Positions 63,716 through 64,000 of a stretch of DNA of 64,000 nucleotides are shown piece by piece (the first letter of the stretch is position 1; the number at the start of each line of letters is the position of its first letter). The translations under genes and the position numbers were made by a program. The stretch spans positions 124,001 through 188,000 of the forward strand of contig CAMKQH010000001.1 of assembly GCA_946414885.1 (NCBI GenBank). The letters are read 5' to 3'. The notes under the pieces were generated by a model. The model saw only the letters and a program-made list of their open reading frames with translations, had not been told where the DNA came from and made no database searches. The DNA is from an uncultured Lachnospiraceae bacterium (GTDB taxonomy: Bacteria > Bacillota > Clostridia > Lachnospirales > Lachnospiraceae).

Positions 63716-64000
63716 ATGTATACGATTAATGATTTGTATGACTTGGATCATACTCTGGCAAAGGATTATCTTTCTCAGTTTACCTATCCCTGGGAGGCGC
63801 TGAAGGGCATTAAGGACATGATCCTTGCCCTGGGCGAGACGCTTGGTGACGATTATGAGGAGGTATCCGAGCACGTTTGGGTACACAAGACCGCAACGGT
63901 ATTCCCTTCCGCATATCTTGGCGCGCCCTGCATCATTGGACCTGAGACGGAAGTAAGACACGGAGCGTTCATCAGGGGATCAGCTTTGGTTGGCGCAAAC
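63716..64000 (+). CDS. Left-handed beta-helix nucleotide-sugar enzyme, 5' part (UDP-GlcNAc pyrophosphorylase-like)
   Basis: 95 codons before the window edge, so 3' truncated. Starts MYTINDLYDLDHTLAKDYLS; after residue 60 hexapeptide-repeat strands appear (VWVHKTATVFPSAYLGAPCI, GPETEVRHGAFIRGSALVGA), the left-handed beta-helix of GlmU-type acyltransferase/pyrophosphorylase C-termini. AAGGAG is 5 bp before ATG 63716. The glmS ribozyme in its leader ties it to amino-sugar synthesis. glmM or glmS may follow beyond the window. Confidence 0.75.
   Translation, partial: MYTINDLYDLDHTLAKDYLSQFTYPWEALKGIKDMILALGETLGDDYEEVSEHVWVHKTATVFPSAYLGAPCIIGPETEVRHGAFIRGSALVGAN

Noticed and set aside
63549-63803. 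84-codon plus-strand frame over the ribozyme
   Set aside because: It covers the conserved glmS ribozyme core and the start of the beta-helix gene in another frame. The RNA explains the sequence.

Overview
The window looks like chromosomal DNA of a mid-GC, Gram-positive gut Clostridia, most likely Lachnospiraceae. The evidence is GGAGG-type ribosome binding sites before nearly every gene, TTGACA/TATAAT promoters, several lipobox lipoproteins, Clostridia-typical families (LytTR plus DUF3021, C_GCAxxG_C_C, YfhO, IorAB, DUF5348) and a glmS ribozyme. I see no rRNA, integrase, transposase, true CRISPR array or prophage. The species is inference only.

Layout. 0-15 kb is housekeeping and sugar metabolism: the 3' end of a YfhO-like membrane protein, a palindrome-controlled KDPG aldolase/KDG kinase pair, a large lipoprotein, oligoendopeptidase F, a Lys/Ala-rich protein, a double-Nudix protein, a GH2 beta-galactosidase and a membrane-anchored spermidine-synthase-like protein, ending in tRNA-Leu(AAG). 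14.7-16.6 kb is a small accessory patch between repeated copies of the tRNA 3' end. It holds a holin-like type I toxin with a convergent antisense RNA, an unrecognised minus-strand gene and strong hairpins. 16.7-41 kb is a mosaic of short transcription units: many GNAT acetyltransferases (some fused or truncated), a sigma factor with a long C-terminal extension, a transglutaminase-like protein, a DMT transporter, a SUFU-domain protein, a two-gene chromate transporter, a GH3 glycosidase, endonuclease V, an alpha-1,2-fucosyltransferase, PPK2, several fusion proteins, a TetR/serine-hydrolase pair and a GH25 lysozyme, with decayed coding fragments in the gaps.

42.7-52.7 kb is the most interesting part: seven tightly packed genes that look like an undescribed lipid or isoprenoid pathway. 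In order they are a CarS/CdsA-like cytidylyltransferase-family membrane protein, a PEP-synthase/rifampin-phosphotransferase-like phosphotransferase, phosphatidylserine decarboxylase, a UbiA prenyltransferase, a second phosphotransferase, a GNAT-like protein and an acyl-CoA-synthetase-like enzyme. 52.8-58.9 kb holds an M13 peptidase, a family of membrane proteins with C-terminal zinc ribbons, tRNA-Gly(CCC) and an AAA+ ATPase carrying an RNA polymerase alpha-CTD-like domain. 59-62.8 kb is the IorA-IorB-PaaK unit for aryl-pyruvate/aryl-acid metabolism. The window ends with a DUF5348 protein and a glmS ribozyme upstream of a truncated beta-helix (UDP-GlcNAc-type) gene, which suggests glucosamine-6-phosphate feedback on amino-sugar synthesis.

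Assignments come from reading motifs by eye. No database search was possible, so substrate-level names are inferences.
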